64,000 bases of DNA. It comes from Paenibacillus brasilensis (GTDB lineage Bacteria > Bacillota > Bacilli > Paenibacillales > Paenibacillaceae). Shown piece after piece: positions 54,724-64,000 of the stretch; position 1 is the stretch's first letter; the number at the start of each line of letters is the position of its first letter. Position numbers and translations under genes: made by a program. The notes beneath the pieces are model-generated. The model made no database searches, had not been told where the DNA came from, and was given only the letters and a program-made list of their open reading frames with translations. The stretch covers positions 4,337,501 through 4,401,500 of the forward strand of contig NZ_CP045298.1 in the NCBI RefSeq assembly GCF_009363115.1, read 5' to 3'.

Positions 54724-55131
54724 ATGAATCTGCTAGGTGATGTGAGCTTCCAAAAGCTTCAGGCAGGTGTACAGGCGGCAAATACGAGACAACGTGTGAT
54801 AGCCGACAACATTTCCAATGCGGATACCCCGTATTTCAAGCGTTCGGAGGTTTCATTTGAAGAACTGCTTCAGCAGCAAATGGACGGTAATGTAACACCA
54901 CTGCATGGAAAGGTTACCAATGCAAGACATTTTCAAATAGGACCTGTGAACTCCATTCCGGATGCTGTGGTTACCAAAGATGGGTACTCAGTCATGAATA
55001 ATAATATGAACAACGTAGATGTTGACAGAGAAATGAGTCTTATGGCTGAAAATCAACTGAGATATAATACCTACATCCAGGAAATTTCTGAACGTATCAA
55101 AATGATGAGAACAGCGGTGGAAGGGAGATAG
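54724..55131 (+). CDS. flgB: Flagellar basal-body rod protein FlgB
   Basis: A 135-residue proximal rod protein. The N-terminal ANTRQRVIADNISNADTPYFKR is the rod/hook family signature. GGGAGGAG precedes the ATG. First gene of the fla/che operon; exported by the flagellar type III apparatus without a signal peptide. Confidence 0.96.
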   Translation: MNLLGDVSFQKLQAGVQAANTRQRVIADNISNADTPYFKRSEVSFEELLQQQMDGNVTPLHGKVTNARHFQIGPVNSIPDAVVTKDGYSVMNNNMNNVDVDREMSLMAENQLRYNTYIQEISERIKMMRTAVEGR

Positions 55132-55137
55132 GACTAG

Positions 55138-55590
55138 GTGAAGATTAACAACGGCTTTGATATTAGCGCATCTGCACTTACGGCCCAACGCCTGCGGATG
55201 GACGTTATATCAAGTAACATCGCCAACGCAGAGACAACTCGGGCCAAAGTGGAGAATGGACAAGCAATTCCATATCGGAGAAAAACGGTTGTTTTGGAGC
55301 CGAACCAATCTGGCTTTGCCGATGTTTTAAAGGCTCAAATGGAAGGAAACAGCACAGGTGCCGCCGGCGTTAAGGTTGCGCAGATTCAGGAAGATCAGTC
55401 ACCTTTGAAGCCTGTGTACAATCCGGGTCACCCGGATGCTGATAAAGATGGCTATGTATATATGCCAAATGTAGACATTATGAAAGAAATGGTTGACATG
55501 ATTTCCGCAACACGCTCGTACGAAGCCAATGTAACAGCTCTGAATGCATCAAAAGCGATGGTTTCCAAAGCGCTTGAAATCGGTCGCTAA
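55138..55590 (+). CDS. flgC: Flagellar basal-body rod protein FlgC
   Basis: A 150-residue rod protein with ALTAQRLRMDVISSNIANAETT near the start and the C-terminal MVDMISATRSYEANVTALNA typical of FlgC. Start GTG 55138. Follows flgB by 6 bp. Confidence 0.96.
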   Translation: MKINNGFDISASALTAQRLRMDVISSNIANAETTRAKVENGQAIPYRRKTVVLEPNQSGFADVLKAQMEGNSTGAAGVKVAQIQEDQSPLKPVYNPGHPDADKDGYVYMPNVDIMKEMVDMISATRSYEANVTALNASKAMVSKALEIGR

Positions 55591-55629
55591 GTTCCAGGAC
55601 TACTAACTATTGAATAGGGAGAGTAAAGC

Positions 55630-55944
55630 ATGATTCAGAACGCCATGTTTAATGTACAGACACCGGTAATACAGCAGATTCAATCGCCTAACAATGAGTT
55701 GACAAAAGCGACGCCTTCCGAATCCATAAAGGATTTTGGCTCCTTCCTAAAGGATGCTCTCAATGAAGTAGGGCAGCAGGAAGCCGCTACACACCAGATG
55801 TCCGACCAATTCATGGCAGGCAAAGTTGATGTGGATCAAGTCATGATCACTTCCCAGCAAGCGTTGCTTTCCCTGCAGCTTACTACACAGGTCCGAAACA
55901 AAGCGATTGAAGCCTATCAGGAGATCATGCGTACACAGATGTAA
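55630..55944 (+). CDS. fliE: Flagellar hook-basal body protein FliE
   Basis: A 104-residue adaptor joining the MS ring to the rod. The C-terminal half is conserved (VDQVMITSQQALLSLQLTTQ and VRNKAIEAYQEIMRTQM). AGGGAGAG lies upstream of the ATG. Confidence 0.95.
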   Translation: MIQNAMFNVQTPVIQQIQSPNNELTKATPSESIKDFGSFLKDALNEVGQQEAATHQMSDQFMAGKVDVDQVMITSQQALLSLQLTTQVRNKAIEAYQEIMRTQM

Positions 55945-55979
55945 AGAGGGTCTAGCAAAGTTTCGGATGGGGTGACGGA

Positions 55980-57563
55980 GTGAACGAGAGAATCGCCCAA
56001 TATCGGGATAGAATTACCGGATATTGGAATAATTTTAGCAAAAAACAGAAAATACTACTTGTTTCGACATTAGCATTCATCATTATTGCAATTGTAGTGC
56101 TAACGATGCAGTTTACCAAAACTGAGTATGAAGTGGCTTTCCGGGACTTAAATGCAAACGATGCGGCCGGAGTCATCAAATATCTCGATTCAGCGGGTAT
56201 ACCTTATCAGCTCAATGCTGGTGGGACGCAAATCTCAGTCCCGACCGCAAGTGCGGATAAAGCAAAGGTAGATGTTGGGTCTCAAGGCCTAATTCAAAAG
56301 GGTTCAATCGGCATGAGCGCTTTTGACCAGTCTTCCTCGGCAATTGGTATGACGGAAAACGAGTTCAATGTGAAGTATAACAACGCATTGAATGGCGAAG
56401 TACAGCAGCTGTTGGAACGGATGGATGGTGTCCAAAGCTCCAAAGTTGTCATTAATATGCCGAAGGAAAACATTTTTGCCGGACTTGAAGAGAAGGATAA
56501 AGCTTCTGCTTCAGTACAAATGGAATTCGAACCTGGCTTCACGCCAAATCAACAAGCTATTGATGGATACTTTAATCTGGTGAAAACGGCTGTGCCGAAT
56601 TTGCCAGTGGAGAACATTACGATCACCAATAAGGAATATGAGTTGATTCCAACAGCCAAGGGCGGCCAAGGAGGACTCACTAGCGGTGTTCAGGAAAACA
56701 TGGCTCTACAGAAGAAGTTTGAGAGCGATGTTAGGACTAATGTTCAACAATTTTTGTCGAAAATTGTTGGCGACGACAAGGTCAATGTACTGGTCATGTC
56801 CCAGTTGAATTTTGACAAAGTAACATCCAAGGAACAAATGGTCACCCCTGTTGACCAAGCGAAAATGAAGGGCATTGAAATCAGTGCTCAACAAATTCAG
56901 GAAAGCTATACGGGCAACAGTGGACAAACCGGAGGAGTTGCAGGAACTGGGACGCAGGATATTCCAGGCTACCCTGGGGGAGCCAATTCTGGAAACACCA
57001 GTTCAGATAAGAGCTCAAGTACAATTAACTATGAGGTTAACCGAATTGCCAGGGATATTATCCAAAGTCCGTACACTGTAAAAGATTTAACCATTAATGT
57101 AGCGGTTGAACCACCAACAGGGCAACAAACGTTGGATACTGCAACTCAGACAGCAATTCAAAATATTTTGGTTAATATTGTAAGAGCCTCGTTGGCGAAT
57201 TCCGGTACTACCTTTACAGACGCTGATTTGGCCAAAAAGGTTTCAGTTTTTTCTCAACCTGTCCCGGCACCAGCGAGCACCAACACATTCTTCTCTGCTT
57301 CCAATCCGTGGGTTTGGGGCATCGGAGCTGCAGTCCTGGCATTGTTGGCGGGTGTAATCTTCCTGATCGTGCGTGGTCGTCGTAAGCAGGAAGAAGATCT
57401 GGAGGAAGATTTGGAACTCATGCCAACACCGACGGAGTTCCCGTCTATTACCATGGAAAGTGTGACAAGTGAAAGTCAAGTGCGTAAACAGCTTGAAAGT
57501 CTGGCGAAAAAGAAACCCGACGAATTCGTCAATCTGCTTCGTACATGGCTGGCTGACGAATAG
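55980..57563 (+). CDS. fliF: Flagellar MS-ring protein FliF
   Basis: 527 residues with two TM helices (about 23-43 and 442-462) flanking a large periplasmic region containing ring-building motifs, and a cytoplasmic C-terminus that binds FliG. Start GTG 55980 with GGGGTGACGGA. A Gly/Ser-rich linker (GNSGQTGGVAGTGTQ) lies around residues 310-345. Confidence 0.96.
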   Translation: MNERIAQYRDRITGYWNNFSKKQKILLVSTLAFIIIAIVVLTMQFTKTEYEVAFRDLNANDAAGVIKYLDSAGIPYQLNAGGTQISVPTASADKAKVDVGSQGLIQKGSIGMSAFDQSSSAIGMTENEFNVKYNNALNGEVQQLLERMDGVQSSKVVINMPKENIFAGLEEKDKASASVQMEFEPGFTPNQQAIDGYFNLVKTAVPNLPVENITITNKEYELIPTAKGGQGGLTSGVQENMALQKKFESDVRTNVQQFLSKIVGDDKVNVLVMSQLNFDKVTSKEQMVTPVDQAKMKGIEISAQQIQESYTGNSGQTGGVAGTGTQDIPGYPGGANSGNTSSDKSSSTINYEVNRIARDIIQSPYTVKDLTINVAVEPPTGQQTLDTATQTAIQNILVNIVRASLANSGTTFTDADLAKKVSVFSQPVPAPASTNTFFSASNPWVWGIGAAVLALLAGVIFLIVRGRRKQEEDLEEDLELMPTPTEFPSITMESVTSESQVRKQLESLAKKKPDEFVNLLRTWLADE

Positions 57564-57574
57564 AGGTGAGTTCA

Positions 57575-58591
57575 TTGGCAAAGGCAAGCAGTCAAGGTTT
57601 AACGGGAAGACAGAAAGCGGCTATTCTTTTGATCACAATGGGGCCAGAAGTTTCTGCTCAAATATTCAAACATTTGCGTGATGAAGAGATCGAGCAGCTT
57701 ACATTGGAAATTGCCAATGTGCGGAAGGTCGATGCCATTGAAAAAGACTCCATTATGGCCGAGTTTCATCAAATTTGCCTGGCTCAGGAGTACATTTCCC
57801 AAGGCGGTATCAATTACGCGAAAGAAATATTGGAAAAAGCACTCGGATCGCAAAAGGCGGTTGAAGTCATTAACCGTCTGACAGCCACATTACAGGTGAG
57901 ACCATTTGATTTTGCCCGCAAGGCTGATCCGAACCAGATTTTGAATTTTATACAAAATGAAAATCCACAAACGATTGCTCTCGTGCTTTCGTACTTGCAA
58001 TTCGAGCAGGCGGCGGCGATTCTGTCGTCTCTGCCACAGGAAAAGCAAGCAGATGTGGCCCGGCGTGTCGCTGTCATGGACAGCACGTCTCCGGAAGTCA
58101 TTTCACAAGTGGAACGTGTGCTGGAGCAAAAGCTGTCGGCAACCGCGACGCAGGACTACACGAATGCAGGCGGTATCGAGTCCATCGTTCAGATTTTGAA
58201 TGGTGTAGACCGAGGAACCGAACGTACTATTCTCGACTCGCTTGAGATTCAGGACCCTGAACTGGCCGAGGAAATCAAAAAGAGAATGTTTGTATTCGAG
58301 GATATTGTCAATGTGGACAACCGTTCCATTCAACGCATTATCCGCGATATCGACAACTCGGATTTGCAATTGGCGCTTAAAGTATCCAGTGAAGAAGTAC
58401 GCGATGTGATTTTCCGAAATATGTCGAAACGTATGGCAGAGACCTTCAAAGAGGAAATGGAGTACATGGGACCGGTGCGGCTGCGTGATGTGGAAGAAGC
58501 ACAAACACGTATCGTATCGACGATCCGCAGATTGGAAGAGGCCGGTGAGATTATAATCGCACGCGGCGGAGGAGATGACATCATTGTCTAA
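57575..58591 (+). CDS. fliG: Flagellar motor switch protein FliG
   Basis: 338 residues. The rotor component that meets MotA. LTGRQKAAILLITMGPEVSAQIFKHL start, the EHPQT-like NEN-PQTIA motif and the C-terminal GPVRLRDVEEAQ with charged torque residues are all present. TTG 57575 is preferred because GTG 57566 lies in the AGAGGTGAG ribosome binding site. Overlaps fliH. Confidence 0.96.
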   Translation: MAKASSQGLTGRQKAAILLITMGPEVSAQIFKHLRDEEIEQLTLEIANVRKVDAIEKDSIMAEFHQICLAQEYISQGGINYAKEILEKALGSQKAVEVINRLTATLQVRPFDFARKADPNQILNFIQNENPQTIALVLSYLQFEQAAAILSSLPQEKQADVARRVAVMDSTSPEVISQVERVLEQKLSATATQDYTNAGGIESIVQILNGVDRGTERTILDSLEIQDPELAEEIKKRMFVFEDIVNVDNRSIQRIIRDIDNSDLQLALKVSSEEVRDVIFRNMSKRMAETFKEEMEYMGPVRLRDVEEAQTRIVSTIRRLEEAGEIIIARGGGDDIIV

Positions 58592-59420
58592 CTTGATCAA
58601 ATCTTTCCAATATGTGCCTGTAGAGGCTTTGAAAACGATTGACGTGGCACATACCTATGCGCCAGAAACGACGGATGACAAAATCACAATGGAATATATG
58701 GAGCCGGAGCCTCAAAGAGATCATGAGGCTGAACGGCTCCGGGATGAAATGCTGAATGATGCCAAAGATTTTGCCGAACGGCAGGTCCGTGAAGCGGCTG
58801 AAGAAGCGGAACGGATGCTTCAGGAAGCACAGCAGCAGATTGAAGACTGGTGGCAGGAACGGCGTGAGAATGACGATCAGTTAACCCAGTCGTTAAAAGC
58901 CGACGGATTCCAGCAAGGCTATGAAGAAGGTCAGAAGCTGGCTGAGGCCGAGCTCCAGACAAAATCGGAACAAATGATGGAAGAAGCACAGGAAATTCTG
59001 CGTCAGGCCTATGAGATTAAAGAGCAGCTGATTCAGGAAGCTGAGCCGTTTTTGGTCGAATTGAGTAGTGCTATTGCTGAAAAGGTCATTGAAAAGCAGC
59101 TTAGTCTTGCGCCTGAATATACGATTGAGCTAATTCGCAAAAATTTGGCCCGCAAGCGGGAAAAAGGAACAATCACGTTATGTGTGTCGCCTCAGCATTT
59201 CGCATTTGTGCAAGGCGCGCGCGAAGAACTGTCGCTAACTGTTGATTCGCAGGCAGAACTACAAATTATTCCTGATGGTACTGTGAAAGATCGTGGTTGT
59301 GTCATCCGCTCTTCCTTTGGAAGCGTGGATGCACGGATTGATACGCAATTAGCGGAGATCAAAAAAGAACTGCTGCGTCTGGCACATGAGGATGAGGAGC
59401 GAAGACATGAAGGGGCTTAA
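58584..59420 (+). CDS. fliH: Flagellar assembly protein FliH
   Basis: About 278 residues. It regulates the FliI ATPase. A long acidic coiled coil (about 45-150, rich in Glu/Gln) precedes a V-ATPase E-subunit-like C-terminal domain. ATG 58575 directly abuts GGAGGAG, so TTG 58584 (SNLIKSFQYV) with a normal spacer is favoured. It overlaps fliG by 8 nt and fliI by 14 nt. Confidence 0.93.
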   Translation: MSNLIKSFQYVPVEALKTIDVAHTYAPETTDDKITMEYMEPEPQRDHEAERLRDEMLNDAKDFAERQVREAAEEAERMLQEAQQQIEDWWQERRENDDQLTQSLKADGFQQGYEEGQKLAEAELQTKSEQMMEEAQEILRQAYEIKEQLIQEAEPFLVELSSAIAEKVIEKQLSLAPEYTIELIRKNLARKREKGTITLCVSPQHFAFVQGAREELSLTVDSQAELQIIPDGTVKDRGCVIRSSFGSVDARIDTQLAEIKKELLRLAHEDEERRHEGA

Positions 59421-60726
59421 TGCGCAGCGCTACATGGATCATTTGCGACAGCTGGACCCGGTTCGGGTAAACGGCAAGGTTACACAGGTTATCGGTTTGA
59501 TGGTGGAATCAGAAGGTCCAGACGCCAGCATCGGGGATGTTTGTTACATTTATCCGGGTAAAACAGCCAAGCCGCTGCAAGCGGAGGTTGTGGGCTTCAG
59601 AGACAATAAGGTGCTTCTGATGCCACTGGGAGAACTGCAATCCATAGGTCCGGGTTGTGATGTTGTAGGGACTGGGAAACCACTCAACGTGCAGGTAGGA
59701 TCAGAGCTGCTAGGCAAAGTGCTGGACGGATTGGGTCAGCCCTTGGATGGTTCGTTGATTCCCTCGAGAATGGCGAGATATTCGACCTTTAATATTCCTT
59801 CCAATCCGCTAAATCGTCCGCGTGTGCAGGAACCGATCAGTATCGGAGTACGGGCTATTGATGGATTGTTAACCATTGGAAAAGGACAACGGGTTGGTAT
59901 TTTTGCAGGATCTGGTGTAGGAAAGAGTACCCTCATGGGAATGATTGCACGTAATACGGAAGCCGATGTCAACGTAATTGCGCTGATCGGAGAACGTGGA
60001 CGCGAGGTACTGGACTTTATCGAACGGGACTTGGGCCCAGAGGGACTCGAACGTTCTGTAGTCATTGTGGCCACTTCCGACCAACCTGCGCTGATTCGAA
60101 TTAAGGGTGCGCTCATTGCGACGACGATTGCAGAGTACTTTCGGGATCGAGGGTTGAACGTCATGCTGATGATGGACTCCGTTACCCGGTATGCCATGGC
60201 TCAGCGTGAAGTAGGACTGGCCATAGGGGAGCCTCCGGCAATGAGAGGATACACTCCTTCCGTATTTGCCAGTCTGCCAAAGCTGTTGGAACGTGCAGGA
60301 ACGGGACCTACTGGCTCTATAACCGCCTTCTATACAGTGCTGGTCGATGGTGACGACATGAACGAGCCTATTGCGGATGCTGTGCGCGGGATTTTGGATG
60401 GTCACATTGTATTGAACCGGGGGATTGCGAACAAAGGGCATTTTCCCGCAATTGATGTGTTAGCGAGCATTAGTCGGGTCATGAAGGACATTTCGCCGCG
60501 TGATCAGATCGAAGCTGCCGAAAACATCAAGCGTTTGATGGCCATTTACAAGGATTCGGAGGACCTGATCAATATCGGGGCCTATCAGCAGGGTTCAAAT
60601 GCAGAAATTGACGAATCCTTGGAGCGCATACGGGATATATGGGATTTTACAAGACAAAGAACAGATGAAAAGACTGAGCTGGATGAGGTACGAGAACGTT
60701 TGATTTCTGAATTTACGAGGAGATGA
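59407..60726 (+). CDS. fliI: Flagellum-specific ATPase FliI
   Basis: 439 residues, F1-beta-like. P-loop AGSGVGKST at 167-175, RGREVLDFIERDLG and the MMDSVTRYAMAQREVGLAIGEPP region are conserved. It energises loading of export substrates. ATG 59407, with GAGGAGCG upstream, overlaps the end of fliH. Confidence 0.97.
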   Translation: MKGLNAQRYMDHLRQLDPVRVNGKVTQVIGLMVESEGPDASIGDVCYIYPGKTAKPLQAEVVGFRDNKVLLMPLGELQSIGPGCDVVGTGKPLNVQVGSELLGKVLDGLGQPLDGSLIPSRMARYSTFNIPSNPLNRPRVQEPISIGVRAIDGLLTIGKGQRVGIFAGSGVGKSTLMGMIARNTEADVNVIALIGERGREVLDFIERDLGPEGLERSVVIVATSDQPALIRIKGALIATTIAEYFRDRGLNVMLMMDSVTRYAMAQREVGLAIGEPPAMRGYTPSVFASLPKLLERAGTGPTGSITAFYTVLVDGDDMNEPIADAVRGILDGHIVLNRGIANKGHFPAIDVLASISRVMKDISPRDQIEAAENIKRLMAIYKDSEDLINIGAYQQGSNAEIDESLERIRDIWDFTRQRTDEKTELDEVRERLISEFTRR

Positions 60727-60736
60727 AGGTTGAACG

Positions 60737-61180
60737 ATGAGATTTCAGTATTCCTTTCAGAAAGTTGTAGACTTGAAAACGAATGAAAAGTCACAGGCCG
60801 AATGGATGCTTTCCAATGCTGTTGGACAATTGCAGGCTGAAGAGCAGACATTATTACAGCTTGTAGGCGAAAGGAATCGGGTCATATCAGCCATTCTAAA
60901 GGCTGCCGAGGAATGTGCGCCACTCTCTACCATTCAGGAATTACAAGCTTATGTTAATCATCTGGACCAATGTATTACACGAAAGCATAAGGACGTTCAA
61001 TATGCGCAGCAAAATGTGCAAAGCAAACAAACCGTTTTGACCGATAAAATGCTGGATGAACAGGTTTGGCTGAAAGCAAGAGAGAAGGCCAACGTGAAAT
61101 TCCAACAGGAAATGCTCCTGCGCGAGCAGAACGAGCTGGATGAAATGGCTTCCGTGCGATTTGCCATGAAAGCCCGGTAA
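60737..61180 (+). CDS. fliJ: Flagellar export chaperone FliJ
   Basis: A 147-residue, mostly alpha-helical coiled-coil protein starting RFQYSFQKVVDLKTNEKSQAEW, the FliJ pattern. It sits in the FliI hexamer pore. ATG 60737 is 10 bp after fliI. Confidence 0.93.
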   Translation: MRFQYSFQKVVDLKTNEKSQAEWMLSNAVGQLQAEEQTLLQLVGERNRVISAILKAAEECAPLSTIQELQAYVNHLDQCITRKHKDVQYAQQNVQSKQTVLTDKMLDEQVWLKAREKANVKFQQEMLLREQNELDEMASVRFAMKAR

Positions 61181-61228
61181 GCGGAAAGTCATAGGAATAC
61201 GCATATCAGCTGCCTGAGGAGGAAGACG

Positions 61229-62233
61229 ATGGCACAGAAGTTAGCAGAAAATGAACTTGATATGGATTTAGAAAAAGAATCAGGCGGGGGATTTGAACGG
61301 TTTATGTTTTTCCTGATCCCGATTGTTTTCACAATCGTTCTGGTCGGGGTCCTGCTTACACTGTTCAATATGGATTTCAGAAGCGAAATGATTTCATTGG
61401 GGAACAAGATACCAATTGTAAAAAATTGGCTCCCTGAATCGAAAGATAAGGCTACTCAGACGAAAGAGGCAGATCAGAAGGCCCAGTCTGAAAGCTCTGA
61501 AGCAACCATTCAGCAGTTAAAGGCAGATTTGGCCAAACAGACGGAGGAGCTTAAAAAGGCTTCTGCTGCCAAAACGGCCCAGGATAAAAAGGTTTCAGAA
61601 CTGCAGAATCAAGTCAATACGATTCAAACGCAACAATCACAACAGACACAACAGTCGCAAACCGGTCAGCAGGGACAGACAGGTGCGCAAGCCACAGGCA
61701 CTACTTCTAGCGGAACAGCGAATGAAGATCCATATGTAAAGCAGGCGAAGGATCTCGCTTCCATGTATGAAGGAATGACGGCAAGCAAGGCGGCACCGAT
61801 TATGGAAAACCTGACTACGGAAGAAACTGTACAACTATTAAGCTACATGGATCCTGCAAACAGTGCGAAAATCCTGCAAAAGATGGATGCCAAAAAGGCA
61901 GCTGATATTACCATGGCACTGAAAAATGTAACGCCATCTACGGATTTGTCAGTAGCTGCGTTGCAGTCGCGTCTGAAAAAGGATCAAGGTAGCACAGCAG
62001 GGACGACAAGTAAAAGTTTGCAAAGCACGAAAATTGGCAGCACATTTGCTTCCATGGATAAGAAAAGCGGTGCTGAACTTATTTTACAAACTTACAAAAT
62101 TAGTCCGGACAAGGCATTAAACATATTAAATACAGTAGATGATTCAACACGTGCTTCTTTACTGCAAAATATGTCTGCCAAGGATGCGGGCCAAACTGCA
62201 AAAATTTTGAACAAGCTGATGGGTAGCAAGTAA
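61229..62233 (+). CDS. ylxF: YlxF/MotE-like flagellar operon protein
   Basis: 334 residues: one TM helix (about 25-47), a coiled coil (about 85-130), a Gln/Thr-rich linker (QQSQQTQQSQTGQQ) and an MgtE-N-like domain (about 165-230, MTASKAAPIMENLTTEETV) with a second repeat at the C-terminus. MotE relatives stabilise motors or stators; the Bacillus YlxF role is unresolved. GAGGAGG precedes the ATG. Confidence 0.86.
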   Translation: MAQKLAENELDMDLEKESGGGFERFMFFLIPIVFTIVLVGVLLTLFNMDFRSEMISLGNKIPIVKNWLPESKDKATQTKEADQKAQSESSEATIQQLKADLAKQTEELKKASAAKTAQDKKVSELQNQVNTIQTQQSQQTQQSQTGQQGQTGAQATGTTSSGTANEDPYVKQAKDLASMYEGMTASKAAPIMENLTTEETVQLLSYMDPANSAKILQKMDAKKAADITMALKNVTPSTDLSVAALQSRLKKDQGSTAGTTSKSLQSTKIGSTFASMDKKSGAELILQTYKISPDKALNILNTVDDSTRASLLQNMSAKDAGQTAKILNKLMGSK

Positions 62234-62259
62234 TGTAAATGAAGGGAGGTGAAAAATAA

Positions 62260-63717
62260 ATGACCCTTATTTCTCAAAGCGTATCTCTTGGTTCCAGTCA
62301 GACAGTGGGTAGCACGACGTCAGCATCAACAACGAATACAGCAGCAGCTGGAGCGACAAACGGTGCTTTTAATCAAACACTTACGCAAATGATGACAGGC
62401 GGGCAAACGGGCTCAGCTGGGGCAGATGCTAACGGTTCCCCGTTAGTTATGGTACTTCCACTTATTGCAGCTGGAGAATCAGCGGAAGCTCCAACCGCAC
62501 CACTGGTCGAAACATTGGCTCCTTTGCTTCAAAATCTTGACAAGCTGGATGAACAGATAGCTGCTGATCCTGCTCTGCTTGCAGCTCTGCAATCGTGGAT
62601 TCAGCAAGTCCAACAGTTTTTGCAAGGTAGCGGAACAAATCAACAGACAGTTGGTGGAGAAACGACAGAGCCAACAGGCTTAACGGCTTTGGCAGCTAAT
62701 CCGGCTACACTTCAATTTGCATTGCAGGATGCTTTGTCACAGCTTGCTAATGTAGCTGAGCAGGCCTCGGGAGAACAAAAATCCCAGGTGTCACAGCTGC
62801 TACAATCGCTTCAAAGTGTGACGGCGGGTACGGGAACTATTACCGATGAGCAGTGGAATGGTGTAATGAAGGCTGTGGAACTTGCTGATGGTGGAGATTC
62901 ACAAACGGCTCAACCTTCTGCAAATCGGGCTAATGGTACTCAGACATTAACAGCAGCTTCTACAGACAAACAGGTTGTTGCTCCTAAGCAACAAGCGAGT
63001 CAAGGTGGAACAAGCCAACAAGGCTCGGAAGGACAACGTGCATCAACTAATCTTCATGTTCAATCTGCAGCTAAAACGACAGCAACGGATGAAGCTGGTA
63101 CATTCGTAGACGCAACTGAGCAAGCGGATCCGGCAGCAACTGACAATCAAACTCCAATGATCACGACTGCAGGACAGCTTTCGGTACAGACACAAGGAAC
63201 AACACCTTCGGCTCCGGCTCAACCCGTGGTACATGTACGGCAATTTGCCAAGGAAATGACTGAATTTGTAGTGCAGAAGCTTGATATTGTAAAGCATTCC
63301 GGCATGACGGAAGCGACGATCATGCTTCGTCCAGATCATCTCGGTCAGCTGGAAGTTAAGCTGACGATGCAGAATGGGCATCTGGTTGCCCAATTCATGA
63401 CCGAGCATAGCGGAGCAAAAGATTTGCTGGAGCAGCAAATGTCACAGCTACGTGCCAGCTTGCAAAGCCAAGGCATTCAGGTGGATAAGGTGGAAGTAAC
63501 ACATAATGAATCACTTTCCTCCCATATGTATCAGGATGGCCGCGGCTCTGGTGCTAATCAACAACAGCAATCCAACCAGCGTTCCAAGGCTCAAAGCAGA
63601 GAAGAGAACGAGGATGCTATGAAGGTAGCCGAAATGGCAGAAGAGCTGCGCAACTGGACAGCAGAACAACGTGCAGATGACGTGAATCGGACAGGTTCCT
63701 TTACAGCACAAGCGTAA
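62260..63717 (+). CDS. fliK: Flagellar hook-length control protein FliK
   Basis: 485 residues. It measures hook length and switches FlhB export specificity. The N-terminal two thirds are Gln/Thr/Ala-rich and disordered. The conserved hook-length domain spans about 330-413 ([20 protein letters not shown]) and the tail is Gln-rich. GGGAGGTG precedes the ATG. Confidence 0.93.
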   Translation: MTLISQSVSLGSSQTVGSTTSASTTNTAAAGATNGAFNQTLTQMMTGGQTGSAGADANGSPLVMVLPLIAAGESAEAPTAPLVETLAPLLQNLDKLDEQIAADPALLAALQSWIQQVQQFLQGSGTNQQTVGGETTEPTGLTALAANPATLQFALQDALSQLANVAEQASGEQKSQVSQLLQSLQSVTAGTGTITDEQWNGVMKAVELADGGDSQTAQPSANRANGTQTLTAASTDKQVVAPKQQASQGGTSQQGSEGQRASTNLHVQSAAKTTATDEAGTFVDATEQADPAATDNQTPMITTAGQLSVQTQGTTPSAPAQPVVHVRQFAKEMTEFVVQKLDIVKHSGMTEATIMLRPDHLGQLEVKLTMQNGHLVAQFMTEHSGAKDLLEQQMSQLRASLQSQGIQVDKVEVTHNESLSSHMYQDGRGSGANQQQQSNQRSKAQSREENEDAMKVAEMAEELRNWTAEQRADDVNRTGSFTAQA

Positions 63718-63737
63718 TGATGGAGGTGAGAACACAG

Positions 63738-64000
63738 GTGACGATTACAGACAGCAATGTATCCACCAGTAACGTTTGGCCGAATTACAATGTGAATAAT
63801 GTCAAGACAGCAAGTGCCAAGGATACCAAAACGATGGGGAAGGATCAATTTTTGAAAATTTTGATCACCCAGCTGCAAAATCAGGACCCGATGCAGCCTT
63901 TGGAGGATAAAGAATTTATCGCTCAAATGGCCCAGTTTTCTTCGGTGGAACAACTGATGAACATTTCTACGCAGTTGAATGCATTGGGACAGTCTTTAGG
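63738..64000 (+). CDS. flgD: Flagellar hook capping protein FlgD (partial)
   Basis: The N-terminal 87 residues of FlgD, cut by the window end. [21 protein letters not shown] and [15 protein letters not shown] are the family signature. GTG 63738 has GGAGGTGAG 7 nt upstream; ATG 63720 in frame is less likely. It caps the growing hook and is later replaced. Confidence 0.93.
   Translation, partial: MTITDSNVSTSNVWPNYNVNNVKTASAKDTKTMGKDQFLKILITQLQNQDPMQPLEDKEFIAQMAQFSSVEQLMNISTQLNALGQSL

Overview
The window is a chromosomal segment of a low-to-medium GC, endospore-forming, flagellated Firmicute, most likely a Paenibacillus of the P. polymyxa/P. terrae type. This rests on gene order (rsmD-coaD, ylbL, ylbN-rpmF, fapR-plsX-fabH-fabD-fabG-acpP-fabF-rnc-smc-ftsY, ylxM-ffh-rpsP-khpA-rimM-trmD-rplS, rbgA-rnhB, sucCD-dprA-topA-trmFO-hslVU, then the fla/che operon), on sporulation genes (ylbJ, a YjcZ-type miniprotein) and on protein-level resemblance to Bacillus subtilis. 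No species was assigned by database search.

Layout. 1-11.5 kb is accessory: a MarR regulator with a DegV fatty-acid-binding protein, a BclA-C-terminal-like protein on the minus strand, a galactoside module (GH42 beta-galactosidase plus MFS transporter, divergent AraC regulator), a KimA-type K+ importer, a 34-residue YjcZ-like protein, an acyltransferase-3 gene broken by one missing base, and a compact agr-like locus. The agr-like locus encodes a kinase-less AgrC-like membrane protein, AgrB and a cysteine-free AgrD-like peptide. Directly downstream, convergent on the minus strand, a promoter and an intrinsic terminator frame a candidate small RNA of about 140 nt. 11.8-17.9 kb is the rsmD-coaD / ylbJ / ylbL / tmcAL / ylbN-rpmF block. 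18-25 kb is the FapR-controlled fatty acid and phospholipid operon with a clear FapR box. 25-37.8 kb holds chromosome condensation (smc), the SRP pathway (ftsY, ylxM, ffh), ribosome maturation and tRNA modification (rpsP, khpA, rimM, trmD, rplS, rbgA), signal peptidase and RNase HII.

37.9-47 kb carries a FliK-like/FlhB-C-like gene pair (ylqG-ylqH type), yraN, a nitroreductase under a Fur box, yifB, the ohr/ohrR peroxide pair and sucCD. 47-54.3 kb carries dprA, a highly structured leader, topA, trmFO, hslV and hslU; codV and codY, found here in B. subtilis, are absent. 54.7 kb to the end is the start of the flagellar operon: flgB, flgC, fliE, fliF, fliG, fliH, fliI, fliJ, ylxF, fliK and a truncated flgD.

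The parts that look least described are the agr-like locus with its convergent RNA candidate, the two-hairpin topA leader containing a perfect 14-bp inverted repeat, the Fur-box nitroreductase, and the FliK-like/FlhB-C-like mini-module. No tRNA, rRNA, insertion sequence, prophage or CRISPR array was recognised.
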